Source of the DNA: Chengkuizengella sediminis
Lineage (GTDB): Bacteria; Bacillota; Bacilli; Paenibacillales; KCTC-33759
Reading direction: 5' to 3'
NCBI RefSeq assembly: GCF_010078385.1
Contig: NZ_SIJC01000002.1
Span: 124,001 to 188,000 of the forward strand
DNA: 64,000 nt
Shown one piece after another: positions 9,446-17,749 of this stretch. The notes under the pieces are model-generated. The model ran no database searches, was not told where the DNA came from, and was given only the letters and a program-made list of their open reading frames with translations. Both the position numbers and the translations under genes were made by a program. Within the stretch, counting starts at the first letter, position 1; each line of letters opens with the position of its first letter.

Positions 9446-10480
9446 ATGAAAATAAAAAAAATGGACGTTAGATCTTTTGTTTCAAACACCGTTAAAGAGG
9501 TAGAATTTTCTGGAGTAATATTAGTTAAAGATGAAAAAAATGTTATCTTTGAAAAAGTACATAGTTACTCTAATCGGTCTGAAGAAATTTTAAACACAAT
9601 AAATACACGATTTGGAATAGCATCTGGATGTAAGTTATTCACTGCTATTGCTATAAGCCAGTTAGTTGATAAAGGGATATTGTCTATTCATAATAGACTT
9701 AATGATTGTTTAGATATTAACTTTCCTCATTTTGATAAATCAATAACCATTCACCAACTTTTAACTCACAGTTCAGGTATTCCTGATTATTTCAATGAGG
9801 AAGTTATGAATGATTATGAAGATCTATGGAAAGATAAACCTATGTATCTAATAAAAAATTTAAAAGAATTTCTTCCTATGTTTCAAAATGAAAATATGAT
9901 GTTTGCACCTGGTGAAAGATTTCATTATAATAACGCTGGATTTATCGTACTAGGTTTAATTATTGAACAACAAACAGGATTAAAATTCTCTGAATACATT
10001 GAATCAAATATCTTCCAGATATGTGATATGAATGATTCAGGTTACTTTTCACTTGATCAATTGCCTAAAAATACAGCACTTGGTTATATAGATAATGAGG
10101 AAGAGGGCACTTGGAGAACGAATACTTATTCCGTTCCAATTAAAGGCGGTGCGGATGGTGGAGCATTTATAACTGCTCCTGATATGATGAAATTATGGGA
10201 AGGATTGTTTAGTTATAAGCTATTGAGTGAAGAGAGTACAAATCTGTTGTTAACTCCGCATATTTATGAAAAGGATGATGAGTATTACGGATACGGTATA
10301 TGGATAAGTAAAAGAAACAATAGAATTTTCAAATATCACGTTATGGGATATGATCCAGGTGTATCATTTCACTCCTCATATTATCCTGATAGTGGAATAA
10401 AAATAGTTGTGCCTTCAAATAAAAACTATGGTCCATACAAAATTACTAGAGTGATAGAGGATAAATTATTTCAAAAATAA
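9446..10480 (+). CDS. Serine hydrolase of the beta-lactamase class C / PBP4-like family
   Basis: This 344-residue protein has the class C beta-lactamase fold motifs: SxxK in 'GIASGCKLFTA' (near residue 64), the Tyr motif in 'FHYNNAGFIVLG' (YNN), 'LLTHSSGIPDYF', and a late HxxG element 'YHVMGYDPG'. Such proteins act as D-amino-acid peptidases, esterases or beta-lactamase-like hydrolases. Resistance cannot be inferred. There is no signal peptide or membrane helix, so it looks cytoplasmic. ATG 9446 is chosen over GTG 9419 because GGAAGGTAGGG precedes it. It interrupts the conserved yqhO-yqhP order, so it was probably inserted. Confidence 0.85.
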   Translation: MKIKKMDVRSFVSNTVKEVEFSGVILVKDEKNVIFEKVHSYSNRSEEILNTINTRFGIASGCKLFTAIAISQLVDKGILSIHNRLNDCLDINFPHFDKSITIHQLLTHSSGIPDYFNEEVMNDYEDLWKDKPMYLIKNLKEFLPMFQNENMMFAPGERFHYNNAGFIVLGLIIEQQTGLKFSEYIESNIFQICDMNDSGYFSLDQLPKNTALGYIDNEEEGTWRTNTYSVPIKGGADGGAFITAPDMMKLWEGLFSYKLLSEESTNLLLTPHIYEKDDEYYGYGIWISKRNNRIFKYHVMGYDPGVSFHSSYYPDSGIKIVVPSNKNYGPYKITRVIEDKLFQK

Positions 10481-10520
10481 AAAAGAATGACCAAACGGTG
10501 ATTTGGTCATTCTTTTTTAT
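10480..10520. terminator. Bidirectional terminator
   Basis: The near-perfect hairpin AAAAAGAATGACCAAA / TTTGGTCATTCTTTTT, with A-run and T-run, serves the serine hydrolase gene and the convergent yqhP. Confidence 0.92.
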
Positions 10521-10525
10521 TTTAA

Positions 10526-10825
10526 TCAATGATAAGGATACGTTTCTTCCTCGTCATCTTTATCATTTTTGTTTTTATTTCCATCAATAACTTTAAATTT
10601 GTGTTTTTTTCTTTTTTTCCGTTTCTGTTCTTTTTGAAGCTTAACTACATTTTCGTACTTTCGATTACGATATCGTTTTGGAGGGAATTTATATAGGTAA
10701 AATACGAGTCCAAAGACTAAAAGTGGAATAATAAAACTTCCAGGGTTTGTAAATGCTGAACTTACAATCCCAATAACAATGAGACCCAAAATCACATAAA
10801 AAATAATTCTTTGACGCGAATTCAT
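10526..10825 (-). CDS. yqhP: YqhP / SA1362-family small membrane protein
   Basis: This 99-residue protein has two N-terminal membrane helices (about residues 6-45). A basic Arg/Lys-rich cytoplasmic tail (KRYRNRKYENVVKLQKEQ, then KRKKRKKHK) and an acidic end follow. The upstream gene is yqhQ, as in B. subtilis, so position supports the name. The frame is open to 10858, but ATG 10825 follows GGAGGC. Function unknown. Confidence 0.75.
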   Translation of the reverse strand: MNSRQRIIFYVILGLIVIGIVSSAFTNPGSFIIPLLVFGLVFYLYKFPPKRYRNRKYENVVKLQKEQKRKKRKKHKFKVIDGNKNKNDKDDEEETYPYH

Positions 10826-10850
10826 AAAAACGCCTCCGCTTCTATACAAA

Positions 10851-11837
10851 TTACACAATCATTCTACTTTCAGTATTATTGTTTTTTTGATCAATTTCTA
10901 ACATATGTTTAAATGACGCTATGGACACTTCTACTTGATCATCTGTGGGCTGCTTTGTTGTTAACTTTTGCAGCATAAGTCCTGGATAACCTAGGTAACG
11001 TAATACAGGAATTTCACGTAATGAATTTGTAAAACGTAAAACCTCGTAGGATACACCAATCACGACAGGTAATAATACAATTCTTTGAATGATGCGCCCC
11101 CATAAATCATTATATGGCCAATAAGAGTCATAAGGTACAAATAAGGAAAAAATAGAATAGATAATAACACCTAGTATGACAGTGAAAACCATAAAACTGC
11201 TGCCGCAGCGATAGTGTAAAGTACTATATTTCTGTACGTTTTTTACAGTTAATTCCTCATTATTTTCATAAGCACTGATGACTTTATGTTCAGCACCATG
11301 ATATTGGAACAATCTTTTAATAATCGGTGTGAATGAAATCACGTAAATATAACCGACAAGAAGCATCATTTTAATAATTCCCTCTATAAAAGTATGAAGG
11401 ACTTGGTTATCTGGAGCATACCATCCAAATAAACCTGCTTCTATAAATACTGGCAATAATGTGAAAACAAATTTACCAAAAAGAAAGGATAGTACACCAA
11501 CTACAGCAACACCTAGAACCATGGCAAGTGAGCCAGAAATTCCTTTTTTCTTTTCTTTCTCTACCTCTTCGCCTTCTTCTTCAGCAAATACTTCGGCTGA
11601 AAAATTGAGATGATGTGCCCCTTTGGCACTTGCTTCTACGATGCCTACCATTCCGCGTAATAAAGGAATCTTTTTTAAAGTTTGAACCCATTTTTTATCC
11701 TGTTTAGGTACAGAGAAGAAATCAATTTCATTGTTGCTTTGTCTGCGAACAGCTGTTACATTTACGGTTTTTCCAGCAAACATTACGCCTTCTATAACTG
11801 CCTGTCCTCCATATATACCACGATTTTCTTGTGACAA
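10851..11837 (-). CDS. yqhQ: DUF1385 membrane protein YqhQ
   Basis: This 328-residue protein shows the DUF1385 features: the N-terminal 'YGGQAVIEGVMF' motif and 'YHGAEHKVISAYEN' with conserved His and Glu in the middle. 'YSTLHYRCGSSFMVF' and four to five membrane helices complete the pattern. The biochemical role is not established. A GTG at 11846 is in frame, but TTG 11837 has better spacing from GGAAGG and begins right before the conserved N-terminal motif. The gene reads with yqhP on the minus strand, about 25 bases apart. Confidence 0.9.
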   Translation of the reverse strand: MSQENRGIYGGQAVIEGVMFAGKTVNVTAVRRQSNNEIDFFSVPKQDKKWVQTLKKIPLLRGMVGIVEASAKGAHHLNFSAEVFAEEEGEEVEKEKKKGISGSLAMVLGVAVVGVLSFLFGKFVFTLLPVFIEAGLFGWYAPDNQVLHTFIEGIIKMMLLVGYIYVISFTPIIKRLFQYHGAEHKVISAYENNEELTVKNVQKYSTLHYRCGSSFMVFTVILGVIIYSIFSLFVPYDSYWPYNDLWGRIIQRIVLLPVVIGVSYEVLRFTNSLREIPVLRYLGYPGLMLQKLTTKQPTDDQVEVSIASFKHMLEIDQKNNNTESRMIV

Positions 11838-11870
11838 AGAAGCCACCCTTCCTTTTTAAAATAAAATAAG

Positions 11871-11916
11871 AGGCTGTTCAAAAAATCCTTTTATGAAAAA
11901 CTGAACTTTTTGAACA
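11871..11916. repeat. Dispersed inverted-repeat element, family 1, short copy
   Basis: It starts AGGCTGTTCAAAAAA and ends ACTGAACTTTTTGAACA, which are inverted ends pairing over GTTCAAAAA/TTTTTGAAC. The same ends bound longer copies at 12575-12806 and 53460-53623. It lies upstream of yqhQ. Confidence 0.7.
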
Positions 11917-12060
11917 CGTTATAACATTAAAATAGATAATAATCCTATTGTAGCGAATTATGAAATTTTTTTCTACCACTCTTCTGTTAAAAAACTAAAT
12001 AATGATAATTAATGATGGGAATAATTGTACTGAGGACGTAATAATGAAAGGAATCGTTAC

Positions 12061-12558
12061 ATGAGTGCAGAGAAAAGAAACAACAAACGAACAAATCGTT
12101 TTTTATTTGCTTTAAATTTAGGTTTTTTTGCTGGATTGATATGGGGGGCAATACACCAAGCTTTCTATTATTTAAACTTCACTAAAATCACTTCTTCTTT
12201 TTTAGCTGAACCATTTTTCAAACATGATTTTATCGATACATGGACTGGTTTTTTTATTGGGTGGTTGTTTTTTATTTTGTTTTCTATTGTCAGTGTATTT
12301 TTGTACACTTTTTTATTCAGTAAAGTAAAAGGGGCATGGTTAGGTCTGATATATGGACTGTTTTGGTGGGCAAATATATATTTGTGGATTGGTCCATTAA
12401 CAGGAATGATGAAGTGGATACATAAATTGGACTTGAATTCGATCATTACAGGGGTTTGTTTCTTTTTATTGTGGGGCATCTTTATCGGTTATACCGTTGC
12501 AATCGAATATACAAATGAACAGAATAGAGAACCATTTAATAAAAAGAAAGAAAAGTAA
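12061..12558 (+). CDS. yqhR: YqhR-type membrane protein
   Basis: This 165-residue integral membrane protein has four predicted helices (about residues 12-38, 58-85, 92-122 and 128-150) and basic ends. The features 'GLIWGAIHQAFYYLNFT' and 'GLFWWANIYLWIGPLTGM' fit the YqhR family. The location between yqhQ and aroQ matches B. subtilis. Function unknown. The start directly follows a GAAAGGAA site. Confidence 0.75.
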   Translation: MSAEKRNNKRTNRFLFALNLGFFAGLIWGAIHQAFYYLNFTKITSSFLAEPFFKHDFIDTWTGFFIGWLFFILFSIVSVFLYTFLFSKVKGAWLGLIYGLFWWANIYLWIGPLTGMMKWIHKLDLNSIITGVCFFLLWGIFIGYTVAIEYTNEQNREPFNKKKEK

Positions 12559-12574
12559 CGGGATTGGTTTTAAA

Positions 12575-12806
12575 GGTTGTTCAAAATGTCCCCTTTTGCC
12601 AGCACAGGACGTGCTGGTACTACGTTAGTCACAGGGAAGTGACTGGTTTTAAGTAGTGATCACGAAGTATCTCTAAGAGGTCATCTCGACGTCGAATCTG
12701 ACATTCACCTTTGAAGTCAGGTGCTCATGTAGAAATACCCTACACTCCGCTCCAGCTTATGCAGGTTCAAGCCACCTTCTCGGTGCTGAAAACTGAACTT
12801 TTTGAA
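12575..12806. repeat. Dispersed inverted-repeat element, family 1, long copy
   Basis: This 232-base non-coding insert begins GGTTGTTCAAAATG and ends ACTGAACTTTTTGAA. Its interior holds small hairpins (CCAGCAC/GTGCTGG; AGTCAC/GTGACT), so the transcript would be structured. The ends match copies at 11871-11916 and 53460-53623 while the interiors differ. It resembles a MITE-like or structured intergenic repeat. No transposase is encoded. Confidence 0.75.
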
Positions 12807-12941
12807 AACTCACTTTTAGGTTAATGTTCTAAAAAAAGTTCTCATAACTTAGAAATGTATGTTAAAATGAGGCGGATGAACATGATTTTTTTAGTAGAAG
12901 TTTAGTTGATATACTCGAATTCATTTGTAAAGAAGGTGAAT

Positions 12942-13391
12942 ATGAGTTTGAAAAAAATATTAATATTAAATGGGCCCAATATAAATATGCTTGGTATTCG
13001 AGAGCCTGGAGTATACGGATCACAATCATTAGCAAATATTGAGGAGAATCTGAATACTTTAGCAGAAACCTTACTTGTGGAGCTGACTTTTTTTCAGTCT
13101 AATCACGAAGGTGAAATCATAGATCAAATACATAAGGCCTTTGGAAACATGAACGGAATACTGATTAACCCTGCTGCCTTTACACATTATAGCTATGCAA
13201 TTAGGGATGCAATCAGTGCTGTAAATATACCCACCGTTGAAGTACATTTATCCAACATACATCAAAGAGAATCCTTCAGGCACCAGTCAGTAACCGCTGC
13301 AGTAGTTATTGGACAGATTTCAGGTTTTGGAGCTTATAGTTATGAATTAGGTTTAAGAGCTTTGCATAATAAATTAATTGAGAAAAGGTGA
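12942..13391 (+). CDS. aroQ: 3-dehydroquinate dehydratase, type II
   Basis: This 149-residue enzyme of the shikimate pathway converts 3-dehydroquinate to 3-dehydroshikimate and is a cytoplasmic dodecamer in known relatives. Signatures are '[18 protein letters not shown]' (with the active-site Tyr and Arg), '[15 protein letters not shown]', '[15 protein letters not shown]' and '[16 protein letters not shown]' with the catalytic His. ATG 12942 follows AAGAAGGTGA and gives the family length. An earlier in-frame start lacks a site. The 3' end overlaps the open frame of the next gene, so the two are coupled. Confidence 0.96.
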   Translation: MSLKKILILNGPNINMLGIREPGVYGSQSLANIEENLNTLAETLLVELTFFQSNHEGEIIDQIHKAFGNMNGILINPAAFTHYSYAIRDAISAVNIPTVEVHLSNIHQRESFRHQSVTAAVVIGQISGFGAYSYELGLRALHNKLIEKR

Positions 13392-13398
13392 GTTTGAA

Positions 13399-14475
13399 TT
13401 GGAAAAACTAAGAACCCAAAGGCTGAGAGAAAAATTAAGTGAGTTAGAACTAGATGGTATTTTTATTACAAACGAGTATAATCGAAAATATATGACTGGT
13501 TTCACTGGGTCTGCTGGCTATGTTTTAATTACTGCAAAACAAGCGATTTTATTTTCAGACTTTAGATACAAAACACAGGCACCAATACAAGCAAAACATT
13601 TTGAATTTGTAGAGCTAGAAGGTTCAGCTCCATTAAACATAGTAAAATCAAAATTAGATGAATTTGGAATTCAGAAATTAGGTTTTGAACAAAATGATGT
13701 GAATTTTGGATTTTATACAAAATTTTCCAATGCATTTGGAGATACTAAGTTAGTTCCAACCGATTCTGTTGTGGAGATATTAAGAGCAGAAAAGGACGAA
13801 TCTGAATTAAAAATTATGCAGCAAGCAGCAGACATTGCAGATAATGCATTCTCACATATTATTAACTTTATTAAACCTGGATTATCGGAGAAAGAAATCG
13901 CACTTGAGCTTGAAATTTTTATGAGAAAACAAGGTGCCGGGTCGTCTTCCTTTGAAATCATTGTTGCTTCAGGAGAAAGATCAGCTCTTCCTCATGGGAT
14001 AGCTAGTGACCGAATTGTACAAAATAATGAATTTGTAAAACTAGACTTTGGTGCAATATTTAATGGATATTGTTCTGATATTACGAGAACGTTATTTGTA
14101 GGAACCCCAACAGATAAACATAAGGAAATTTATAATATCGTTTTGGAAGCACAGATGAACGCACTAAATAATCTGAAAGCTGGTGTGACAGGTAAACAAG
14201 GAGATGCTTTTGCTCGTGATGTCATCGCTAAGTTCGGGTATGCAGATCATTTTGGTCATGGATTAGGTCATGCATTGGGGTTAGAGGTTCATGAATCTCC
14301 TAGATTAAGTCCTATGTCTGATGATGTCATTAAACCGAATATGGTACTCACAGTAGAACCTGGAATTTATTTACCAGATTTTGGTGGGGTTCGAATTGAA
14401 GATGATGTTGTAATCACGGAGACAGGTATTCATAACTTAACACACGCTACTAAAGAGTTTATCATTATTAACTAA
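13399..14475 (+). CDS. yqhT: Xaa-Pro aminopeptidase family protein (M24B, YqhT)
   Basis: This 358-residue cytoplasmic metallopeptidase is predicted to remove N-terminal residues before proline. A creatinase-type N-terminal domain (1-120) precedes the pita-bread M24 domain. The dinuclear metal ligands are in 'VKLDFGAIFNGYCSDITRT' (both Asp), 'HFGHGLGHALGLEVHE' (His), 'VLTVEPGIY' (Glu) and 'GGVRIEDDVV' (Glu). The TTG start at 13399 is preceded by AAAAGGTGAG, which overlaps the aroQ stop. The order aroQ-yqhT-efp is the B. subtilis one, so the three probably form an operon. Confidence 0.94.
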   Translation: MEKLRTQRLREKLSELELDGIFITNEYNRKYMTGFTGSAGYVLITAKQAILFSDFRYKTQAPIQAKHFEFVELEGSAPLNIVKSKLDEFGIQKLGFEQNDVNFGFYTKFSNAFGDTKLVPTDSVVEILRAEKDESELKIMQQAADIADNAFSHIINFIKPGLSEKEIALELEIFMRKQGAGSSSFEIIVASGERSALPHGIASDRIVQNNEFVKLDFGAIFNGYCSDITRTLFVGTPTDKHKEIYNIVLEAQMNALNNLKAGVTGKQGDAFARDVIAKFGYADHFGHGLGHALGLEVHESPRLSPMSDDVIKPNMVLTVEPGIYLPDFGGVRIEDDVVITETGIHNLTHATKEFIIIN

Positions 14476-14505
14476 CGATAGAAATTTTCAGGAGGGAAAT
14501 ATATT

Positions 14506-15063
14506 ATGGTATCAGTAAATGATTTTAAAACAGGATTAACAATTGAAGTGGAAGGGAATATTTATTCTGTATTAGAATTCCAGCATGTTAAACCAGGTAA
14601 AGGGGCAGCATTTGTTCGTTCCAAACTAAGAAATCTTCGTAACGGTAACATTGCTGAGAAAACATTCCGTGGTGGTGAAAACGTAAAACGTGCACATGTT
14701 GAAACAAAAGCAATGCAATATCTGTATGCAAGTGGTGATGAGTATACATTTATGGATTTAGAAACGTATGATCAATTCAACTTAAACGCAGATCAATTAG
14801 AGTGGGAATTGAATTTCCTATTAGAAAATGCAAATGTTAAAATCGTTAGTTATCAAGGGGAAATTATAGGAATTAATTTACCAAATACAGTAGATCTAAA
14901 AGTTGTTGAAACTGAACCGGGAATTAAAGGGAATACAGCAACCGGTGCTACGAAAAATGCGAAATTAGAAACAGGATTAGATGTACAGGTTCCATTATTT
15001 GTAAATGAAGATGATGTTTTAGTGATAAATACAACAGATGGTAAATACGTATCTCGTGCGTAA
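14506..15063 (+). CDS. efp: Elongation factor P
   Basis: This 185-residue factor binds between the P and E sites of stalled ribosomes and promotes peptide bonds at polyproline stretches. The three-domain length and the conserved loop '[17 protein letters not shown]' (modifiable Lys near residue 32) identify it. The C-terminal '[14 protein letters not shown]...[20 protein letters not shown]' is typical. AGGAGGG precedes ATG. It is downstream of yqhT in the same direction, with a 30-base gap. Confidence 0.97.
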   Translation: MVSVNDFKTGLTIEVEGNIYSVLEFQHVKPGKGAAFVRSKLRNLRNGNIAEKTFRGGENVKRAHVETKAMQYLYASGDEYTFMDLETYDQFNLNADQLEWELNFLLENANVKIVSYQGEIIGINLPNTVDLKVVETEPGIKGNTATGATKNAKLETGLDVQVPLFVNEDDVLVINTTDGKYVSRA

Positions 15064-15114
15064 ATCATAAACTTGGGATTATGTTAAGACAACCATGGGA
15101 AAGGAGTGCCAGAT

Positions 15115-16368
15115 TTGTCTTTAATAGTTATGAAGTTTGGAGGAAGTTCTGTAGGTAGTGCAGAACGTATTAAAAAGGTTGCCGAGCGGATTATAGAGAA
15201 AAAACAAAAAGGTCATCAGTGTGTTGTTGTCGTATCTGCAATGGGTGACACTACAGATGAACTAGTAGATTTATGCTATCAATTGACTGATCATCCACCT
15301 GCACGTGAAATGGATATGTTGTTATCCACAGGTGAACAAATCTCTATGTCATTGTTGTCTATGTCCATTCAACATATGGGTTATTCAGCAATTTCATTAA
15401 CAGGTTGGCAAAGTGGAATGACAACAGATTGTAATCATGGAAATGCCAAAATAGTGAATATAAAACCGAACAGGATCCATAAAGCGGTAGAGGAAGAAAA
15501 GATTGTTATCGTTGCTGGATTCCAAGGATTATCTGAAGAGAGTGAAATTTCAACACTTGGAAGAGGCGGTTCAGATACAACGGCAGTCGCTTTAGCAGCT
15601 GCAATAAATGCAGACCATTGTGAGATTTATACAGACGTAGATGGAGTTTATTCTACTGATCCTCGTATTGTAAGAGTTGCTCAAAAGCTTGATGAAATTT
15701 CTTATGAAGAAATGTTAGAATTAGCGCAACTCGGAGCAGCAGTTCTACATCCAAGAGCTGTTGAATACGCTAAAAATTATAATGTGCCTTTAGTTGTACG
15801 CTCAAGTTTTAGTCATAATGAAGGAACATTGGTTAAGGAGGGTAACGCTGTGGAAAAAAGTATGGTCGTTCGTGGTATTGCATATGACAAGAATGTTGCT
15901 AGAATCAGTGTGTTGGAAGTTGAAGATATTCCTGGTATATTAGCGACTGTATTTGGCGCTCTAGCAGATGCGGATATTGATGTAGATATTATTGTACAGA
16001 GTGGAGTTCGAAATGGTGCGGCTGATTTTTCATTCAGTATTGCAAATACAGACGTGGAAAAAGCAATGATCGTAATGGAAGAATTGAGATCTACAGTTAC
16101 GTTTAAAGAAGTAACTTCTGAAACTGACCTAGTGAAAGTATCCATTGTTGGAGCTGGGATGGTGAGTAATCCAGGGGTTGCTGCTAAAATGTTCAGAGTG
16201 ATCTCTCAACAAGAAGTAAGCATTAAACTTGTTAGTACTTCTGAGATAAAAACCTCTTGTGTAATTGATCGCGATAAATTAACAGAAGTGATTTTAGCAC
16301 TACATACTGCATATGGCTTAGATGCAAATCAAAAAGCATTTGTGGGTGGACCTAAAGAACGAAGATAG
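15115..16368 (+). CDS. lysC: Aspartate kinase (lysine-sensitive type, alpha subunit)
   Basis: This 417-residue enzyme catalyses the first step of the aspartate pathway (lysine, dipicolinate, threonine, methionine). The kinase domain starts 'VMKFGGSSVGSAERI' and includes 'LGRGGSDTTAVALAAA' and 'TDVDGVYSTDPRIV'. Two ACT domains follow residue 260. The likely start is TTG 15115, 8 bases after AAGGAG; GTG 15106 overlaps that site. No lysine riboswitch fits in the 51-base gap after efp. This gene is not at this place in B. subtilis, so it is an insertion into the block. Dipicolinate synthesis during sporulation would need this enzyme. Confidence 0.95.
   Translation: MSLIVMKFGGSSVGSAERIKKVAERIIEKKQKGHQCVVVVSAMGDTTDELVDLCYQLTDHPPAREMDMLLSTGEQISMSLLSMSIQHMGYSAISLTGWQSGMTTDCNHGNAKIVNIKPNRIHKAVEEEKIVIVAGFQGLSEESEISTLGRGGSDTTAVALAAAINADHCEIYTDVDGVYSTDPRIVRVAQKLDEISYEEMLELAQLGAAVLHPRAVEYAKNYNVPLVVRSSFSHNEGTLVKEGNAVEKSMVVRGIAYDKNVARISVLEVEDIPGILATVFGALADADIDVDIIVQSGVRNGAADFSFSIANTDVEKAMIVMEELRSTVTFKEVTSETDLVKVSIVGAGMVSNPGVAAKMFRVISQQEVSIKLVSTSEIKTSCVIDRDKLTEVILALHTAYGLDANQKAFVGGPKERR
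15850..16368 (+). CDS. lysC: Aspartate kinase beta subunit from an internal start
   Basis: Inside lysC a perfect AAGGAGGG (15835-15842) stands 7 bases before an in-frame GTG (15850), which is codon 246. In B. subtilis aspartokinase II the beta subunit is made from an internal start at codon 246 of the same gene. The product here would be 172 residues, comprising the regulatory ACT domains. Expression is inferred from the site and the precedent. Confidence 0.65.
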   Translation: MEKSMVVRGIAYDKNVARISVLEVEDIPGILATVFGALADADIDVDIIVQSGVRNGAADFSFSIANTDVEKAMIVMEELRSTVTFKEVTSETDLVKVSIVGAGMVSNPGVAAKMFRVISQQEVSIKLVSTSEIKTSCVIDRDKLTEVILALHTAYGLDANQKAFVGGPKERR

Positions 16369-16374
16369 ATTTAA

Positions 16375-16433
16375 CACCCCAAAAAGTGAAGTGAAGCTAT
16401 GTAGCGTAATCCTATTACTTTTCGGGGGCCCCG
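16375..16433. repeat. Dispersed hairpin repeat, family 2 (after lysC)
   Basis: It starts CACCCCAAAAAGTGAAG and ends ATTACTTTTCGGGG, so the ends pair (CCCCAAAAAGT with ACTTTTCGGGG). The same sequence, including an internal GCGTAATCCTA/GCGTTATCCTA block, is found at 23832-23890, with a shortened copy at 23912-23946. It could fold as a terminator-like hairpin between lysC and the convergent UPF0756 gene. Confidence 0.7.
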
Positions 16434-16454
16434 GCATCCAATCATTAAAAAAAT

Positions 16455-16919
16455 TTAGTTGAAGATGTCAAATAAATAGTTAGTCAATTTAATCAATAAA
16501 GCGGTAATACCAGCAGCCATCAATGGTCCTACCGGTATTCCTTTTAAAAATATGATTCCAAAAATAGAACCGATAACTAGACCCACAATCATTTGTGGGT
16601 CTAGTTTCAATAGTTCCAAACCCTTACCATTCATATGAGTGGCGATGGCTCCGCCAATTAGAGCAATGATTCCAGGCCATGAGGTAAATACGGCTAAAAT
16701 ATCTTTATATGTAATTTTATTGTTTGCAAAAGGAACTAAAACAGCCATCGTTAAAAATAACAAACCAAATTCCAACCCTCTTCTTTCTATGGTTGGAAGA
16801 TATCTTTCTAAACTAATCAATTTAATAATTAACAACAAGCAGGCAGCGATCGTGATGATATGGGACCTACCAATTAAACCAATTAAAATGAGAATCACTA
16901 AAAGAACATCACCGTTCAT
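16455..16919 (-). CDS. UPF0756 / DUF441 membrane protein (YtwI-like)
   Basis: This 154-residue membrane protein has four to five helices. It shows the UPF0756 pattern: N-terminal '[22 protein letters not shown]', '[22 protein letters not shown]'-like middle and C-terminal '[17 protein letters not shown]'. Function unknown. It is on the minus strand downstream of comB, 73 bases away, and may be read from the same transcript. Confidence 0.85.
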   Translation of the reverse strand: MNGDVLLVILILIGLIGRSHIITIAACLLLIIKLISLERYLPTIERRGLEFGLLFLTMAVLVPFANNKITYKDILAVFTSWPGIIALIGGAIATHMNGKGLELLKLDPQMIVGLVIGSIFGIIFLKGIPVGPLMAAGITALLIKLTNYLFDIFN

Positions 16920-16992
16920 AACTATAATAACCCCTATTCACTGGTCTTAAATTTATATTAGTGTATGAACAGCTTGTTTCCTTTAGAACACA

Positions 16993-17703
16993 TCACATAG
17001 CCACCATAATGTTGTCACGTAAAATTGGAACAACTGAATATTCATTTTGTTTTGTGCAAAAAATTACATCTTCTGTGAATCCCATCTTACATAATTTTTT
17101 CCCATTACTACACTGTAAAATGGTTTGCTGTAATTCATTTTTAGCTTGTAAAAAGCCTAAATACATCGCCTTACTGAAGTCATTTAGATATATTTCTTCT
17201 TCTTGTAGTTGGCTGAGTTCATTAATGATCAGACCTGCACACAGACCATCCTCTAATGAAAATTGATCTTGAGTTCCTGCACATAACATAACGATATCTC
17301 TTTTTAAATGAAAGGCTTTCTTTGCACAATTAGATGCATTTAATATCGTTCCTGCAATGACATGAGCTGCTTTATGTGATTTTTGAATCGCACGAGTACC
17401 GTTTGATGTGGTCATTATAATTCGTTTTCCTTGTATTTCATGATTTAAAAACTCCAGGGGGGAATTACCCAAATCAAATCCAGAGATCTTTTTGCAATAC
17501 CGCTCACCACTAAGTAAATCATTTTTAGTCTCAAAACTTTTAGCTTCGTTTACCGTTTCTACTGGAATGATTCCATCACTTCCACATTCAAGTGCTGTAA
17601 CAATAGAGCTAGTAGCTCTTAGAACATCAATCACAATCACTGTTTTATTTATAAAGTTATCTGATCTTGCTTCGTTTACATTTGGAACAACCTCAATGTG
17701 CAT
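16993..17703 (-). CDS. comB: 2-phosphosulfolactate phosphatase
   Basis: This 236-residue ComB-family phosphatase releases (R)-3-sulfolactate from 2-phospho-3-sulfolactate. Family features are 'VIDVLRATSSIVTALECGSDGIIPVET', 'LSGERYCKKISGFDLGNSPLEF' and 'GKRIIMTTSNGTRAI'. It follows comA by 46 bases on the minus strand, forming a two-gene sulfolactate pathway. In B. subtilis the equivalent genes (yitC/yitD) make sulfolactate in the sporulating mother cell. Methanogen coenzyme M synthesis uses the same first two steps, but no further coenzyme M genes are seen. Confidence 0.93.
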   Translation of the reverse strand: MHIEVVPNVNEARSDNFINKTVIVIDVLRATSSIVTALECGSDGIIPVETVNEAKSFETKNDLLSGERYCKKISGFDLGNSPLEFLNHEIQGKRIIMTTSNGTRAIQKSHKAAHVIAGTILNASNCAKKAFHLKRDIVMLCAGTQDQFSLEDGLCAGLIINELSQLQEEEIYLNDFSKAMYLGFLQAKNELQQTILQCSNGKKLCKMGFTEDVIFCTKQNEYSVVPILRDNIMVAM

Positions 17704-17749
17704 TATTTATCACCTCCAAATTGTTCTGCAATGTAGAGTTCAACGATCT

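Noticed and set aside
9446-10480. Possible prodrug peptidase (ClbP-like) for the NRPS product
   Set aside because: It has the beta-lactamase-like motifs but lacks a signal peptide and the C-terminal membrane helices of ClbP/XcnG, and it is 50 kb away.
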